Shown: one piece after another, positions 17,635 to 25,576 of the stretch
Numbering within the stretch: position 1 is the stretch's first letter
Layout of the letters: every line of letters starts with the position of its first letter
Source: Streptomyces sp. F63
Lineage (GTDB): Bacteria; Actinomycetota; Actinomycetes; Streptomycetales; Streptomycetaceae
Reading direction: 5' to 3'
DNA: 52,944 bases
Assembly (NCBI RefSeq): GCF_018070345.1
Contig: NZ_JAGPXX010000041.1
Coordinates: forward strand, 1-52,944
Translations under genes and position numbers: made by a program
The notes under the pieces: generated by a model
What the model was told of the DNA's origin: nothing
What the model saw: only the letters and a program-made list of their open reading frames with translations
Database searches by the model: none

Positions 17635-18417
17635 TCAGCGCCGCCCGGATCCGCTCGGCACGCCGCCGCCGCTGAGGTCGGTGTCGTCCAGCTTGCCCCG
17701 CATGATGTCCCCGTGGAAGCCGCGGATGTGGGCCTCCACCAGATCACCGGCGCGCTCCTGGTCCCCGGCGGCGATCGCGTCGTAGATGGCGCGGTGCTCG
17801 CCGCGCAGCCGCCGCGCCACCGCCTCCCAGTCCTCGATCTTGTTGAAGGCCCTGAGCAGCACGTGCCGGAAGGCGTTGCGCACGGCGACGGTCATGTCCG
17901 TCATCAGCCGGTTGCCGCCGGCCTCGGCGATGGCGACGTGGAAGGCCGTGTCGTGGTCGTTGAAGCGTTCCCGGGGCAGCCCGGGCTCGTCCATCGCGTC
18001 CAGTTCGGCCCGCATCCGCGCGAGGTGCTCGACGGTGGCGCGCCGGGCGGCGAGGCGGGCGCTGGCCCGTTCCAGCGTGGCGCGCGATTCGACGACGTCG
18101 TCGAGCGGGAAGTTCGCCAGGGCCATGTGCAGCCGGAGGAGCTGGGTGAGCCCTTCGCTGGGCATGGCCGCGATCACGCTGCCGGAGGACGGTCCGGTGC
18201 CGACCCGGGCGCGCAGCACACCGTGGGCCTCCAGGACGCGCAGGGCCTCCCGGACGGCCGCACGGCTGACGCCCAGCAGGTCGACGAGTTCGCGCTCCGG
18301 GGGCAGCCGGTCCCCGACCCGCAGATTGCCCGCGAGGATCTGCTCCTCGATGCGGGCCAGCACCAGCTCGAAGGTGCGGGAACGCGGCACCGGCTCCCAG
18401 GCCGCGGCGTCAGCCAT
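17635..18417 (-). CDS. FadR/GntR-family regulator of the lactate operon (LldR-like)
   Basis: 260 residues. An N-terminal winged helix (about 18-80) has LPPERELVDLLGVSRAAVREALRVL in two adjoining segments; the C-terminal FCD ligand domain (about 95-240) has the metal/ligand residues in NDHDTAFHVAIAEAGGNRLM and GEHRAIYDAIAAGD. The ATG at 18417 is chosen because the family begins shortly before the winged helix; upstream residues lie in operator DNA. It is divergent from lldP-lutABC and three copies of a FadR-type operator lie in the shared promoter. By context it is a lactate-responsive repressor; the ligand is inferred. Confidence 0.9.
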   Translation of the reverse strand: MADAAAWEPVPRSRTFELVLARIEEQILAGNLRVGDRLPPERELVDLLGVSRAAVREALRVLEAHGVLRARVGTGPSSGSVIAAMPSEGLTQLLRLHMALANFPLDDVVESRATLERASARLAARRATVEHLARMRAELDAMDEPGLPRERFNDHDTAFHVAIAEAGGNRLMTDMTVAVRNAFRHVLLRAFNKIEDWEAVARRLRGEHRAIYDAIAAGDQERAGDLVEAHIRGFHGDIMRGKLDDTDLSGGGVPSGSGRR

Positions 18418-18507
18418 AGAACGCTTCTTCCCTTTCGAAGGGCTGTCGTGGGACGGGGCGGGTCCCGTCGCCCCACCGGCGAGCATACGTGAGGTCAAGG
18501 AAGCAAA

Positions 18508-18518
18508 AGGTCTGACCA
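18508..18518. promoter_or_regulatory. FadR-family operator copy 1
   Basis: AGGTCTGACCA matches the FadR-subfamily consensus TNGTNNNACNA at all but its first base and differs from copy 3 by one base. It lies nearer the regulator gene and could serve autoregulation. Confidence 0.6.
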
Positions 18519-18530
18519 TAAAAATCGGGT

Positions 18531-18541
18531 TGGTCGAACCT
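18531..18541. promoter_or_regulatory. FadR-family operator copy 2
   Basis: TGGTCGAACCT matches TNGTNNNACNA except for the last base. It directly abuts the -35 region of the lldP promoter. Confidence 0.5.
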
Positions 18542-18542
18542 A

Positions 18543-18571
18543 TGGACACCCCGCGATTGGCTGAATAGCGT
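18543..18571 (+). promoter_or_regulatory. lldP operon promoter
   Basis: TGGACA (18543-18548) and TAGCGT (18566-18571) are separated by 17 bp, a good housekeeping-sigma promoter. It lies between operator copies 2 and 3. Confidence 0.55.
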
Positions 18572-18589
18572 GTGCGCGCCCCATCCGTA

Positions 18590-18600
18590 TGGTCTGACCA
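18590..18600. promoter_or_regulatory. FadR-family operator copy 3 (perfect palindrome)
   Basis: TGGTCTGACCA is a perfect inverted repeat fitting TNGTNNNACNA. It lies just downstream of the predicted transcription start and 18 bp before the lldP ATG, where a bound repressor would block elongation. Confidence 0.75.
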
Positions 18601-18618
18601 AACCCTCAAGAGGACCGT

Positions 18619-20280
18619 ATGTACCAGCCTGACCTCTCACCCATCGCGGACAGTCTCGGCCTGTCCGCCCTCGTCGCCGCCCTTCCCCTGCTCACCCTCT
18701 TCGTCCTGCTCGGCGGCCTGAAGATGAAGGCGCACTGGGCGGGCCTGGCCTCGCTCGGCGTGGCCCTCCTCGTCGCCGTCGCCGGCTACGGCATGTCCCC
18801 CGGACTCGCCGTCCTCTCGGCGACCCAGGGCGCGGCCTTCGGCCTCTTCCCCATCATGTGGATCGTGCTGACCGCGATCTGGGTCTACCAGCTCACCGTG
18901 GTCAGCGGCCGCTTCGAGGACCTCCGCCGCGCCTTCGGCCTGATCAGCGACGACCCCCGGATACAGGCGGTCATCATCGCCTTCTGCTTCGGCGGTCTGC
19001 TGGAGGCGCTCGCCGGCTTCGGCGCGCCCGTCGCGATCACCGGTGTGATGCTGATGGCCCTGGGCTTCTCCCCGGTCCGCGCGGCGATCACCGTCCTGGT
19101 GGCCAACACCGCGCCCGTCGCCTTCGGCGCGATCGCCATCCCGATCATCACCGCCGGCAACCTCACCAAGATCCCCTACACCGAGATCGGTGCCTACGTC
19201 GGCCGCCAGACGCCGCTGCTCGCCCTCTTCGTGCCGCTGCTGCTGGTGGCGCTCGTCGACGGCAAGCGGGGCATCCGGCAGACCTGGCCCGCCGCCCTCG
19301 TCACCGGTGCCGCCTTCGGCCTCGCCCAGTTCGTCAGCGCCAACTACATCTCCGTCGAGCTCACCGACATCGTCGCCTCGCTCGTCGGCCTCGCCGCGCT
19401 GGTGCTCTTCCTCCGCGTGTGGAAGCCGCAGGGCGGCCAGGACGCCAAGGCGGCGCTGAAGACCGCCGCCGAGAAGGAGCTCGGCAAGGAGGCCGCCGAG
19501 GCGCAGGAGGCCGCGAACGCCACCTCGGACCGCCGCGAGGGCTCCTACCTCATGGCCTTCCTGCCGTACCTGATCATCATCGCGATCTTCTCGCTGGCGA
19601 AGCTGTGGACACCGTTCAAGGAGTTCCTGGCCTCGACGGATGTGAAGATCCCCTGGCCCGGTCTGGACGGGAACGTCCTCAACGCCGCGGGCGACGTGGT
19701 GACCAGCACCGTCTACACCCTGCCGTGGCTGTCCTCCCCGGGCACCCTGCTGCTGATCTCCGGTGTGCTCGTCGCGCTCGTCTACAAGGTCAACCCGGCC
19801 ACCTCGGTGCGCGAGTTCGGCTCCACCGTCGTCAGTCTGCGCTGGGCGCTGCTCACCGTCGCCACCGTGCTCGCCCTCGCCTACGTCCTCAACCTGTCCG
19901 GCCAGACCATCACCATGGGCACCTGGATCGCCGGCACCGGCGCGGCCTTCGCCTTCCTCTCCCCGATCCTGGGCTGGCTGGGCGTCGCCGTCACTGGCTC
20001 CGACACCTCCGCCAACGCCCTCTTCGCCACCCTCCAGCAGGCGGCCGCCGCCAAGGCCGGCCTCGACCCGACCCTGCTGGTCGCCGCCAACACCTCCGGC
20101 GGCGTCGTCGGCAAGATGATCAGTCCGCAGAACCTCACCATCGCCGCCACGGCGGTCGGCCTGGTCGGCAAGGAGTCCCAGCTCTTCCGCGGCGCGATCA
20201 AGTGGAGCCTCGGACTGCTGCTGGCCATGTGCGTCCTGGTCTACCTCCAGTCCACCGTGCTGGCCTGGATGCTGCCGTAA
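18619..20280 (+). CDS. lldP: L-lactate permease
   Basis: 553 residues with 12 or more hydrophobic helices across its length, typical of the LctP/LldP family of proton-coupled L-lactate/glycolate permeases in the cytoplasmic membrane. Family segments are visible: AFCFGGLLEALAGFGAPVAI near 115-135, NTAPVAFGAIAIPI near 155-170, and near the C-terminus TGSDTSANALFATLQQ and NTSGGVVGKMISPQN. The ATG follows CAAGAGGACCGT. It is the first gene of lldP-lutA-lutB-lutC. A charged loop with KAALKTAAEKELGKEAAEAQ separates the two halves. Regulation by the divergent FadR-type protein is inferred from the operators. Confidence 0.95.
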   Translation: MYQPDLSPIADSLGLSALVAALPLLTLFVLLGGLKMKAHWAGLASLGVALLVAVAGYGMSPGLAVLSATQGAAFGLFPIMWIVLTAIWVYQLTVVSGRFEDLRRAFGLISDDPRIQAVIIAFCFGGLLEALAGFGAPVAITGVMLMALGFSPVRAAITVLVANTAPVAFGAIAIPIITAGNLTKIPYTEIGAYVGRQTPLLALFVPLLLVALVDGKRGIRQTWPAALVTGAAFGLAQFVSANYISVELTDIVASLVGLAALVLFLRVWKPQGGQDAKAALKTAAEKELGKEAAEAQEAANATSDRREGSYLMAFLPYLIIIAIFSLAKLWTPFKEFLASTDVKIPWPGLDGNVLNAAGDVVTSTVYTLPWLSSPGTLLLISGVLVALVYKVNPATSVREFGSTVVSLRWALLTVATVLALAYVLNLSGQTITMGTWIAGTGAAFAFLSPILGWLGVAVTGSDTSANALFATLQQAAAAKAGLDPTLLVAANTSGGVVGKMISPQNLTIAATAVGLVGKESQLFRGAIKWSLGLLLAMCVLVYLQSTVLAWMLP

Positions 20281-20301
20281 CGGCGGACGGAGAATCCCTT
20301 C

Positions 20302-21093
20302 ATGCGCATCGCCCTGTTCATCACCTGCTTCAACGACACCCTCTTTCCGGCCACCGGCCGGGCGATGGTGACGCTGCTGGAGCGGCTCGGCTGCACGGTG
20401 GAGTTCCCACCGGAGCAGACCTGCTGCGGCCAGATGCACTTCAACACCGGCTACCAGCGGGACTGCGTGCCGCTCGTCCGCTCCTTCGCCGAGGTCTTCG
20501 CCGGTTACGACGCTGTCGTGACCCCGTCCGGCTCCTGCGCCGGCATGGTGCGTGAGAACCACGGCCGGGTCGCCGAGATCTCCGGCGACTCCGGCCTGGC
20601 CGCCTCCGTGAAGGCGGCACCGACGGTGTATGAGCTGTCCGAGTTCCTGGTGGACGTACTGAAGGTCACCGATGTCGGGGCGTACTTCCCCCACCGGGTC
20701 ACCTACCACCCCACCTGCCACTCCCTGCGCATGCTGCGGGTCGGCGACAAGCCGCTCCGGCTGCTGCGCGCGGTCCGCGGGATCGACCTGGTGGAACTGC
20801 CCGAGGCCGACCAGTGCTGTGGCTTCGGCGGAACGTTCGCGCTGAAGAACGCGGACACCTCGGTCGCCATGTGCTCCGACAAGGTCCGCCATGTGCGGAG
20901 CACCGGCGCCGAGGTGCTCTGCGCGGGCGACAACTCCTGCCTGATGCACATCGGCGGCGCGCTGTCCCGGCAGCGCACCGGCGTGCGCACCCTGCACCTG
21001 GCGGAGATCCTGGCCAGTACGGAGGCGGACCCGGCACCCGGGATGCCGGCCGCCCCGGTCACGTCCGGGAAGACGAAGGGGGCGAAGCGGTGA
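20302..21093 (+). CDS. lutA: L-lactate utilization protein A (Fe-S oxidoreductase)
   Basis: 263 residues with two CCG domains (QTCCGQMHFNTGY near residue 40; DQCCGFGGTFALK near 172), the signature of the LutA/LldE/GlpC group that handles electrons from lactate oxidation to pyruvate. It begins MRIALFITCFNDTLFPATG, as LutA proteins do. It follows lldP by 21 bp and its stop overlaps the lutB GTG (GTGA). With LutB and LutC it forms the cytochrome-linked, non-flavin L-lactate dehydrogenase complex at the inner face of the membrane. Confidence 0.95.
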   Translation: MRIALFITCFNDTLFPATGRAMVTLLERLGCTVEFPPEQTCCGQMHFNTGYQRDCVPLVRSFAEVFAGYDAVVTPSGSCAGMVRENHGRVAEISGDSGLAASVKAAPTVYELSEFLVDVLKVTDVGAYFPHRVTYHPTCHSLRMLRVGDKPLRLLRAVRGIDLVELPEADQCCGFGGTFALKNADTSVAMCSDKVRHVRSTGAEVLCAGDNSCLMHIGGALSRQRTGVRTLHLAEILASTEADPAPGMPAAPVTSGKTKGAKR

Positions 21094-22652
21094 GCGGCGG
21101 GACGTTCGTCGGCATGCCGGCCTTCCCCGAGGGGGCCGCGACGGCACTGGGCGACACCCAGCTGCGCCGCAACCTCGCACACGCCACCGGCACCATCCGC
21201 GGCAAGCGGGCGGCGGTCGTCGGCGAACTCGGCGACTGGGAGGAGCTGCGCGAGGCCGGACGGGCCGTCAAGGAGCACACTCTGCGCCATCTCGACCGTT
21301 ACCTGCTCCAGTTGGAGGAGAAGGTCACGGCGGCGGGCGGGCAGGTCCACTGGGCGCGGGACGGCGACGAGGCCAACCGCATCGTCACCGAACTGGTCAA
21401 GGCCACCGGCGAGACCGAAGTCGTCAAGGTCAAGTCGATGGCCACCCAGGAGATCGGACTCAACGAGGCACTGGCCGAAGCCGGCATCGCCGCGTACGAG
21501 ACGGACCTCGCCGAGCTGATCGTCCAGCTCGGCGACGACCTCCCCTCGCACATCCTCGTCCCCGCCATCCACCGCAACCGCTCGGAGATCCGCGAGACCT
21601 TCCTCCGCTCCATGGGCGACTACGGCACCCCGGCCCCGGACGGCCTCACCGACGAGCCCCGCGACCTGGCGGGCGCCGCCCGCCGCCATCTGCGGGAGAA
21701 ATTCCTGCGCGCCAAGGTCGGCATCTCCGGCGCCAACTTCCTCGTCGCCGAGACCGGCACCGCCGTGGTCGTCGAGTCGGAGGGCAACGGCCGCATGTGC
21801 CTCACCCTCCCCGAGACCCTCATCTCCGTCGTCGGCATCGAGAAGCTGGTGCCGACCTGGCAGGACCTGGAGGTCTTCTTCCAGCTCCTGCCCCGCTCCT
21901 CCACCGGTGAGCGGATGAACCCCTACACCTCCACCTGGACCGGCACCGCCGACGGCGACGGCCCGGAGACCTTCCACCTGGTGCTCCTCGACGGCGGGCG
22001 CACCGACGTCCTCACCGACGAGATCGGCCGCCAGGCCCTCAACTGCATCCGCTGCTCGGCCTGCCTGAACGTCTGCCCGGTCTACGAGCGGGTCGGCGGC
22101 CACGCCTACGGCTCGGTCTACCCGGGCCCCATCGGCGCGATCCTCGGTCCGCAGCTCCGCGGCGTCCAGTCGGACGTGGACAAGTCCCTGCCCTACGCCT
22201 CCACGCTCTGCGGCGCCTGCTACGACGTCTGCCCGGTGAAGATCAACATCCCGGAGGTGCTGGTCCATCTGCGGGCCAGGGTCGCCGACGGGCCACCGGA
22301 CGGCGACGCGCCCCGCCGGGCCGCCGGGAGCGGCGGCGGCCCGGGCGGCGACGCGGACGGCGGACGGGGCGCGAGCGCGGGCGGCACGGGAGACAAGGGC
22401 GGCCGCCGCGGCGCGTTCTCCGAACGGATGGTGATGAAGGCCGCCCGCTGGGTGCTCTCCGATGCCCGCCGGCTCGCCGCCGCCCAGCGGCTCGGCTCCC
22501 TCGGCGGCCGGCTGCTCGCCGGGCGGGGTCACACCCCACCGGGGAGGATCGGGCGGCTGCCCGGACCGCTGTCGGCCTGGAGCGACGCCCGCGACACCCC
22601 GGCCCCGCCGCAGGAATCGTTCCGCGCCTGGTGGAAGAGGACCCACGGATGA
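21090..22652 (+). CDS. lutB: L-lactate utilization iron-sulfur protein B
   Basis: 520 residues. The N-terminal LUD domain (about 60-300) has KVKSMATQEIGLN and ISGANFLVAETGTAVVVESE. Two 4Fe-4S clusters follow at about residues 320-385: CIRCSACLNVCPVYE and CGACYDVCPVKI. The C-terminal region is the LutB C-terminal domain, interrupted by a low-complexity Gly/Asp-rich insert (about 405-440). The GTG start overlaps the lutA stop; the lutC ATG overlaps its own stop, so the three genes are translationally coupled. It acts with LutA and LutC in L-lactate oxidation. Confidence 0.95.
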   Translation: MSGGTFVGMPAFPEGAATALGDTQLRRNLAHATGTIRGKRAAVVGELGDWEELREAGRAVKEHTLRHLDRYLLQLEEKVTAAGGQVHWARDGDEANRIVTELVKATGETEVVKVKSMATQEIGLNEALAEAGIAAYETDLAELIVQLGDDLPSHILVPAIHRNRSEIRETFLRSMGDYGTPAPDGLTDEPRDLAGAARRHLREKFLRAKVGISGANFLVAETGTAVVVESEGNGRMCLTLPETLISVVGIEKLVPTWQDLEVFFQLLPRSSTGERMNPYTSTWTGTADGDGPETFHLVLLDGGRTDVLTDEIGRQALNCIRCSACLNVCPVYERVGGHAYGSVYPGPIGAILGPQLRGVQSDVDKSLPYASTLCGACYDVCPVKINIPEVLVHLRARVADGPPDGDAPRRAAGSGGGPGGDADGGRGASAGGTGDKGGRRGAFSERMVMKAARWVLSDARRLAAAQRLGSLGGRLLAGRGHTPPGRIGRLPGPLSAWSDARDTPAPPQESFRAWWKRTHG

Positions 22653-23473
22653 CCCCGCAGAACACCCCCGAACCCGCGCCCGAACCCGCGCCCGAACCTG
22701 CCCCCGAACCCGCGCCCGTCCCCGGAACGGCCTCCGGCTCAGCGGCTTCCGGCACACCGGTCTCCGGCACACCGGCGGACCGGCGCAACGACGAGGCCCG
22801 CGAGGCGATCCTCGGCCGCATCCGCCGCGCCCTGTCCGACGTACCCGGTGCGTCCGGACAGGGCCCGGTGCCCGCGACCGTCCCGGTGGAGCGCCCCTAC
22901 TCCCACGCCGGCCCCGAGGCCCCCGGATCGCCCGAGGCGCTGCGGCTGCTCGAAGACCGGCTCGTCGACTACAAGGCGACGGTGCGGACGGTCCCGGACG
23001 AGGCGGTCGCGGGCGCCATCGCCGAATCCCTGGCCGCGCGCGCCGCCGCCCGGGTCGTCCTGCCGGACGGCTTCCCGGAACACTGGCGCCCGGAGCCGCC
23101 CCCGGGTGCGGTCCCGGGCCTCGTGCCCCGGCTGCTTCCGGACGGCGACCCGCCGCTGACCGTGACCGAACTCGACGCGGTGGACGGCGTGGTGACCACG
23201 GCGGTCACGGCGATCGCCGCCACCGGCACCCTCGTCCTCGACGGCGGCCCGGGCCAGGGCCGGCGCGCGCTGACGCTCGTGCCCGACCACCACCTGTGCG
23301 TGGTCCGCGCGGACCAGGTCGTGGCGTCCGTCCCCGAGGCGATGGCGCGGCTCGACCCGGCCCGTCCGCTCACCTTCATCTCGGGCCCCTCGGCCACCAG
23401 CGACATCGAACTCCAGCGCGTCGAGGGCGTCCACGGCCCCCGCACCCTGGAGGTCCTGCTGGTGACCGGCTGA
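22649..23473 (+). CDS. lutC: L-lactate utilization protein C (LUD domain)
   Basis: 274 residues. Residues 5-22 are a Pro-Glu-Pro-Ala repeat and the LUD domain begins near residue 50 (RNDEAREAILGRIRRAL). Conserved late motifs are present: VTTAVTAIAATGTLVLDGG, ALTLVPDHHLCVV and ISGPSATSDIELQRVEGVHGP, the LutC ending. It is the last gene of the lactate operon, its ATG overlapping the lutB stop (ATGA), and it is followed by a strong intrinsic terminator at 23593. The N-terminal repeat is a local slippage product, not part of the family domain. Confidence 0.94.
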   Translation: MTPQNTPEPAPEPAPEPAPEPAPVPGTASGSAASGTPVSGTPADRRNDEAREAILGRIRRALSDVPGASGQGPVPATVPVERPYSHAGPEAPGSPEALRLLEDRLVDYKATVRTVPDEAVAGAIAESLAARAAARVVLPDGFPEHWRPEPPPGAVPGLVPRLLPDGDPPLTVTELDAVDGVVTTAVTAIAATGTLVLDGGPGQGRRALTLVPDHHLCVVRADQVVASVPEAMARLDPARPLTFISGPSATSDIELQRVEGVHGPRTLEVLLVTG

Positions 23474-23592
23474 CAGCCCGGGCGCCGACCGCTTATCGCC
23501 CACCGCTCACCGCTCACCATCCACCGCCTCTCCCGACCGGGCAGGGCATCGGGGACCCCGCGCGCACAGCGTCCCGATACCCGCGCCCACCG

Positions 23593-23641
23593 GGACCGGC
23601 CCGCCTTCTGCCGCACGGAAGCCGGGCCGGTCCGTCTTTTT
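23593..23641 (+). terminator. Intrinsic terminator of the lactate operon
   Basis: An 11-bp perfect stem (GGACCGGCCCG 23593-23603 with CGGGCCGGTCC 23623-23633) is followed by CGTCTTTTT. The T run is rare in this GC-rich DNA, making this the clearest rho-independent terminator of the window. Confidence 0.85.
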
Positions 23642-23723
23642 CCCGTACGGAGACGGGGGCGCCCCGCACCATGTCGCATCCGGTGTGGGGCGCCGCCGTG
23701 TTCGTCCGGTTCAGTGCCGCCGA

Positions 23724-23969
23724 TCAGCCCCGGGCCGCGTAGGAGACGAAGGCGGCCCAGGCGGCGGGGGACAGGGCGAGCTGAGGACCGGCCTTGTCCT
23801 TGGAGTCGCGGACATGGACCGTGCCGGGACAGGAGGCGACCTCGACGCAGTGATCGCCGTCCGACCCGCTGTGGCTCGACTTACGCCAGGAGAGGGCGAC
23901 TTCAATGCATGCGTCACCCTGTGACCCGCTGTAGCTGCTCTTGAACCAAGCCAGTTCAGTGGAACTCAT
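23724..23969 (-). CDS. DUF397-domain small protein with duplicated motif
   Basis: 81 residues. DUF397 proteins are small acidic partners found next to XRE/WhiJ-type regulators in Streptomyces. The usual single WFKSSYSGS..DxCVEVA unit is present twice in tandem here: WFKSSYSGSQGDACIEVA (residues 8-25) and WRKSSHSGSDGDHCVEVA (28-45), followed once by VHVRDSKDK and LALSPAAWAAFVSY. The ATG overlaps the stop of the upstream regulator (ATGA), so the two are co-translated. Its role is probably to control or be controlled by that regulator, by analogy with WhiJ/AbaA loci. Confidence 0.92.
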   Translation of the reverse strand: MSSTELAWFKSSYSGSQGDACIEVALSWRKSSHSGSDGDHCVEVASCPGTVHVRDSKDKAGPQLALSPAAWAAFVSYAARG

Positions 23970-24853
23970 AGCGCTCCTTGGATTCGCTTCAGCAGGCTCA
24001 CGGAATCCACAGGGGTAAGAGCCTGTGAGCGCATCTTGGCATAGCGCTGGAGCAAGATGCTCACGTGCTTCGGGTCAGAAATCAGTCCGCCGGACTGCTG
24101 GCCTTCGGAGTAGCCCAACCACCGGGCGCCCTCTGTCTCAAGGAGGAGGATCGGCCCGTCGAGCCCCGCGTGATCGCGCTGCTGCAGCGGCATGACTTGG
24201 AGCTCAACGTTTGTCAGCGAAGCACAGGTGAGCAGGTGATCGATGAGTTCGCCGGTGACTTCGCGCCCACCCGTCCGCCGCTCGATCACTGCTTGGTCGA
24301 TGATGAAGCTGATGGCGATGAGCGGCACTCGTTTCAGCAGTCGCTGCCGTTCCAGCCGCGCCGCCACACGCTGCTCCACCTGCTCGTCGGACGGGGGTGG
24401 TGGCACGCTCAATGTCACCGCCCGCGCATACGCCTCTGTCTGCAACAGGCCGGGCACCACCCGGCATTCGTACGTGCACAGGCTCACCGCATCCTCCTCC
24501 AGGGAGGCCCACTGGCGGAACCAGGACGCCAGCCCCGGTCGCCGGGTCAGATGCTTGGCCGCGCCCCGTAGCGCTCCGAACGCGTCCAGGACTTCCTCCG
24601 CCCGTTCCACGAAGTCGTCCGGTGGGAAGCGGCGGCCCTGCTCGATCGAGGCGACGGTCTGGACGGAGTACCGCACCTGCGGTGCGAACTGTTCCTGCGT
24701 CAGCCGGGCCCGGGCGCGGAACGCCTTGACGACCGCCCCGAACGTCTTGAGGCTCTCGGTGGGTTCGGGTTCGCTGCCCTTGCCGCCGCCCGTACAGCCC
24801 ACCGCGCCGTTGCCGCCCTCGCCGCCGGTGCCCTCCGATGCGACCGTCGTCAT
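23966..24853 (-). CDS. XRE-family regulator with DUF5753 domain (WhiJ-like)
   Basis: 295 residues from the ATG at 24853; earlier start codons would add an unconserved His/Glu-rich leader. A Gly/Glu-rich N-terminus is followed by an HTH near residues 42-80 (RLTQEQFAPQVRYSVQTVAS) and the DUF5753 sensor/partner domain from about 105 to the end (YECRVVPGLLQTEAYARA, HAGLDGPILLLE). This architecture defines the large WhiJ-like family tied to Streptomyces development. It is co-operonic with the DUF397 gene and divergent from an ATP-binding protein, giving the classic three-gene set. Confidence 0.92.
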   Translation of the reverse strand: MTTVASEGTGGEGGNGAVGCTGGGKGSEPEPTESLKTFGAVVKAFRARARLTQEQFAPQVRYSVQTVASIEQGRRFPPDDFVERAEEVLDAFGALRGAAKHLTRRPGLASWFRQWASLEEDAVSLCTYECRVVPGLLQTEAYARAVTLSVPPPPSDEQVEQRVAARLERQRLLKRVPLIAISFIIDQAVIERRTGGREVTGELIDHLLTCASLTNVELQVMPLQQRDHAGLDGPILLLETEGARWLGYSEGQQSGGLISDPKHVSILLQRYAKMRSQALTPVDSVSLLKRIQGAL

Positions 24854-24943
24854 GGCCGTCCCCTCCGCGTACTGCCGCTCCCCGTGGTGCTCCCGAACTC
24901 CTTCATGCTCACGCACAGTTGTGTGCAGCGTCTACTGAACGTA

Positions 24944-24968
24944 GTCGTACGCTGACCGGGAGTACGAC
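24944..24968. promoter_or_regulatory. Inverted repeat GTCGTAC-11-GTACGAC in divergent promoter
   Basis: Perfect 7-bp arms separated by 11 bp lie between the XRE regulator and the HATPase gene. Centre-to-centre spacing of about two helical turns suits a dimeric HTH protein; autoregulation by the XRE protein is the natural guess. Confidence 0.45.
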
Positions 24969-25014
24969 CGTCCGGGCTGGAGAAGTGCCTGCTCAGAGCA
25001 GGACGGTGGGCGGC

Positions 25015-25461
25015 ATGACCGCACCACTGCACCCCCGCGCGCCCGTCACCGTACGTATGTTCACCCGGCGGTTCGCCTCGACGCCGCTCGGCGCGCAGCT
25101 CGCCCGCCGTCACACCGTGTACCAGCTCGACGGCTGGGGCCTCCCACCCGGCTCGGAACTCTCCGACGCCGCCGCGCTCCTCGTCGCGGAACTGGCGGCG
25201 AACGCGGCGACCCACGGCCGGGTCCCCGGGCGGCAGTTCGAGGTCCGGGCGAGGCTCTGCCCGGTCACGCTGATGATCGAGGTCGCGGACGCGCGCACCG
25301 AACGGTTCCCGCCCGGACCGGGCGCCGTGGCCGCCCCCGGCCCGCTGGCCGAGAGCGGCCGGGGCCTGCTGCTGGTCGAGGCGCTGGCGGACCGCTGGCG
25401 CGTCCTGCACCGCCTGGGTGTGGGCAAGACCGTCCGCGTCGAACTGGACCTGCCCGGGTGA
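25015..25461 (+). CDS. HATPase_c anti-sigma-like ATP-binding protein (AbaA OrfC-like)
   Basis: 148 residues, typical of the single-domain RsbW-like ATPases that are abundant in Streptomyces. The N-box LVAELAANAATHG (residues ~58-70) and the G1/G2 segments EVADART and ESGRGLLLVEALADRW are present, ending in KTVRVELDL. The ATG follows GGTGGGCGGC. It is divergent from the XRE-DUF5753 regulator. In the abaA/whiJ-type loci such proteins sit beside HTH and DUF397 proteins; phosphorylation or anti-sigma function is inferred from the family only. Confidence 0.9.
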   Translation: MTAPLHPRAPVTVRMFTRRFASTPLGAQLARRHTVYQLDGWGLPPGSELSDAAALLVAELAANAATHGRVPGRQFEVRARLCPVTLMIEVADARTERFPPGPGAVAAPGPLAESGRGLLLVEALADRWRVLHRLGVGKTVRVELDLPG

Positions 25462-25520
25462 CCGGGTGCGGCGGTCGGTGTGCCGGTGATCTGCGCCCGC
25501 TCGCCGCGGGTGGAACGCGA

Positions 25521-25556
25521 GGCGCCCCGCCCCGGAGTGGACCGGAGCGGGGCGCC
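25521..25556. terminator. Bidirectional terminator hairpin
   Basis: 15-bp arms (25521-25535 and 25542-25556) with one mismatch and a 6-nt loop lie between the stops of the convergent HATPase and peptidase genes. There is no T tract. Confidence 0.6.
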
Positions 25557-25576
25557 CGTGGCGAGGGCCGGCCGGA

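Noticed and set aside
18637..21180. 847-codon open frame antisense to lldP-lutA
   Set aside because: Composition is Asp/Gly/Arg/His-rich with no domain; the plus-strand genes are unambiguous.
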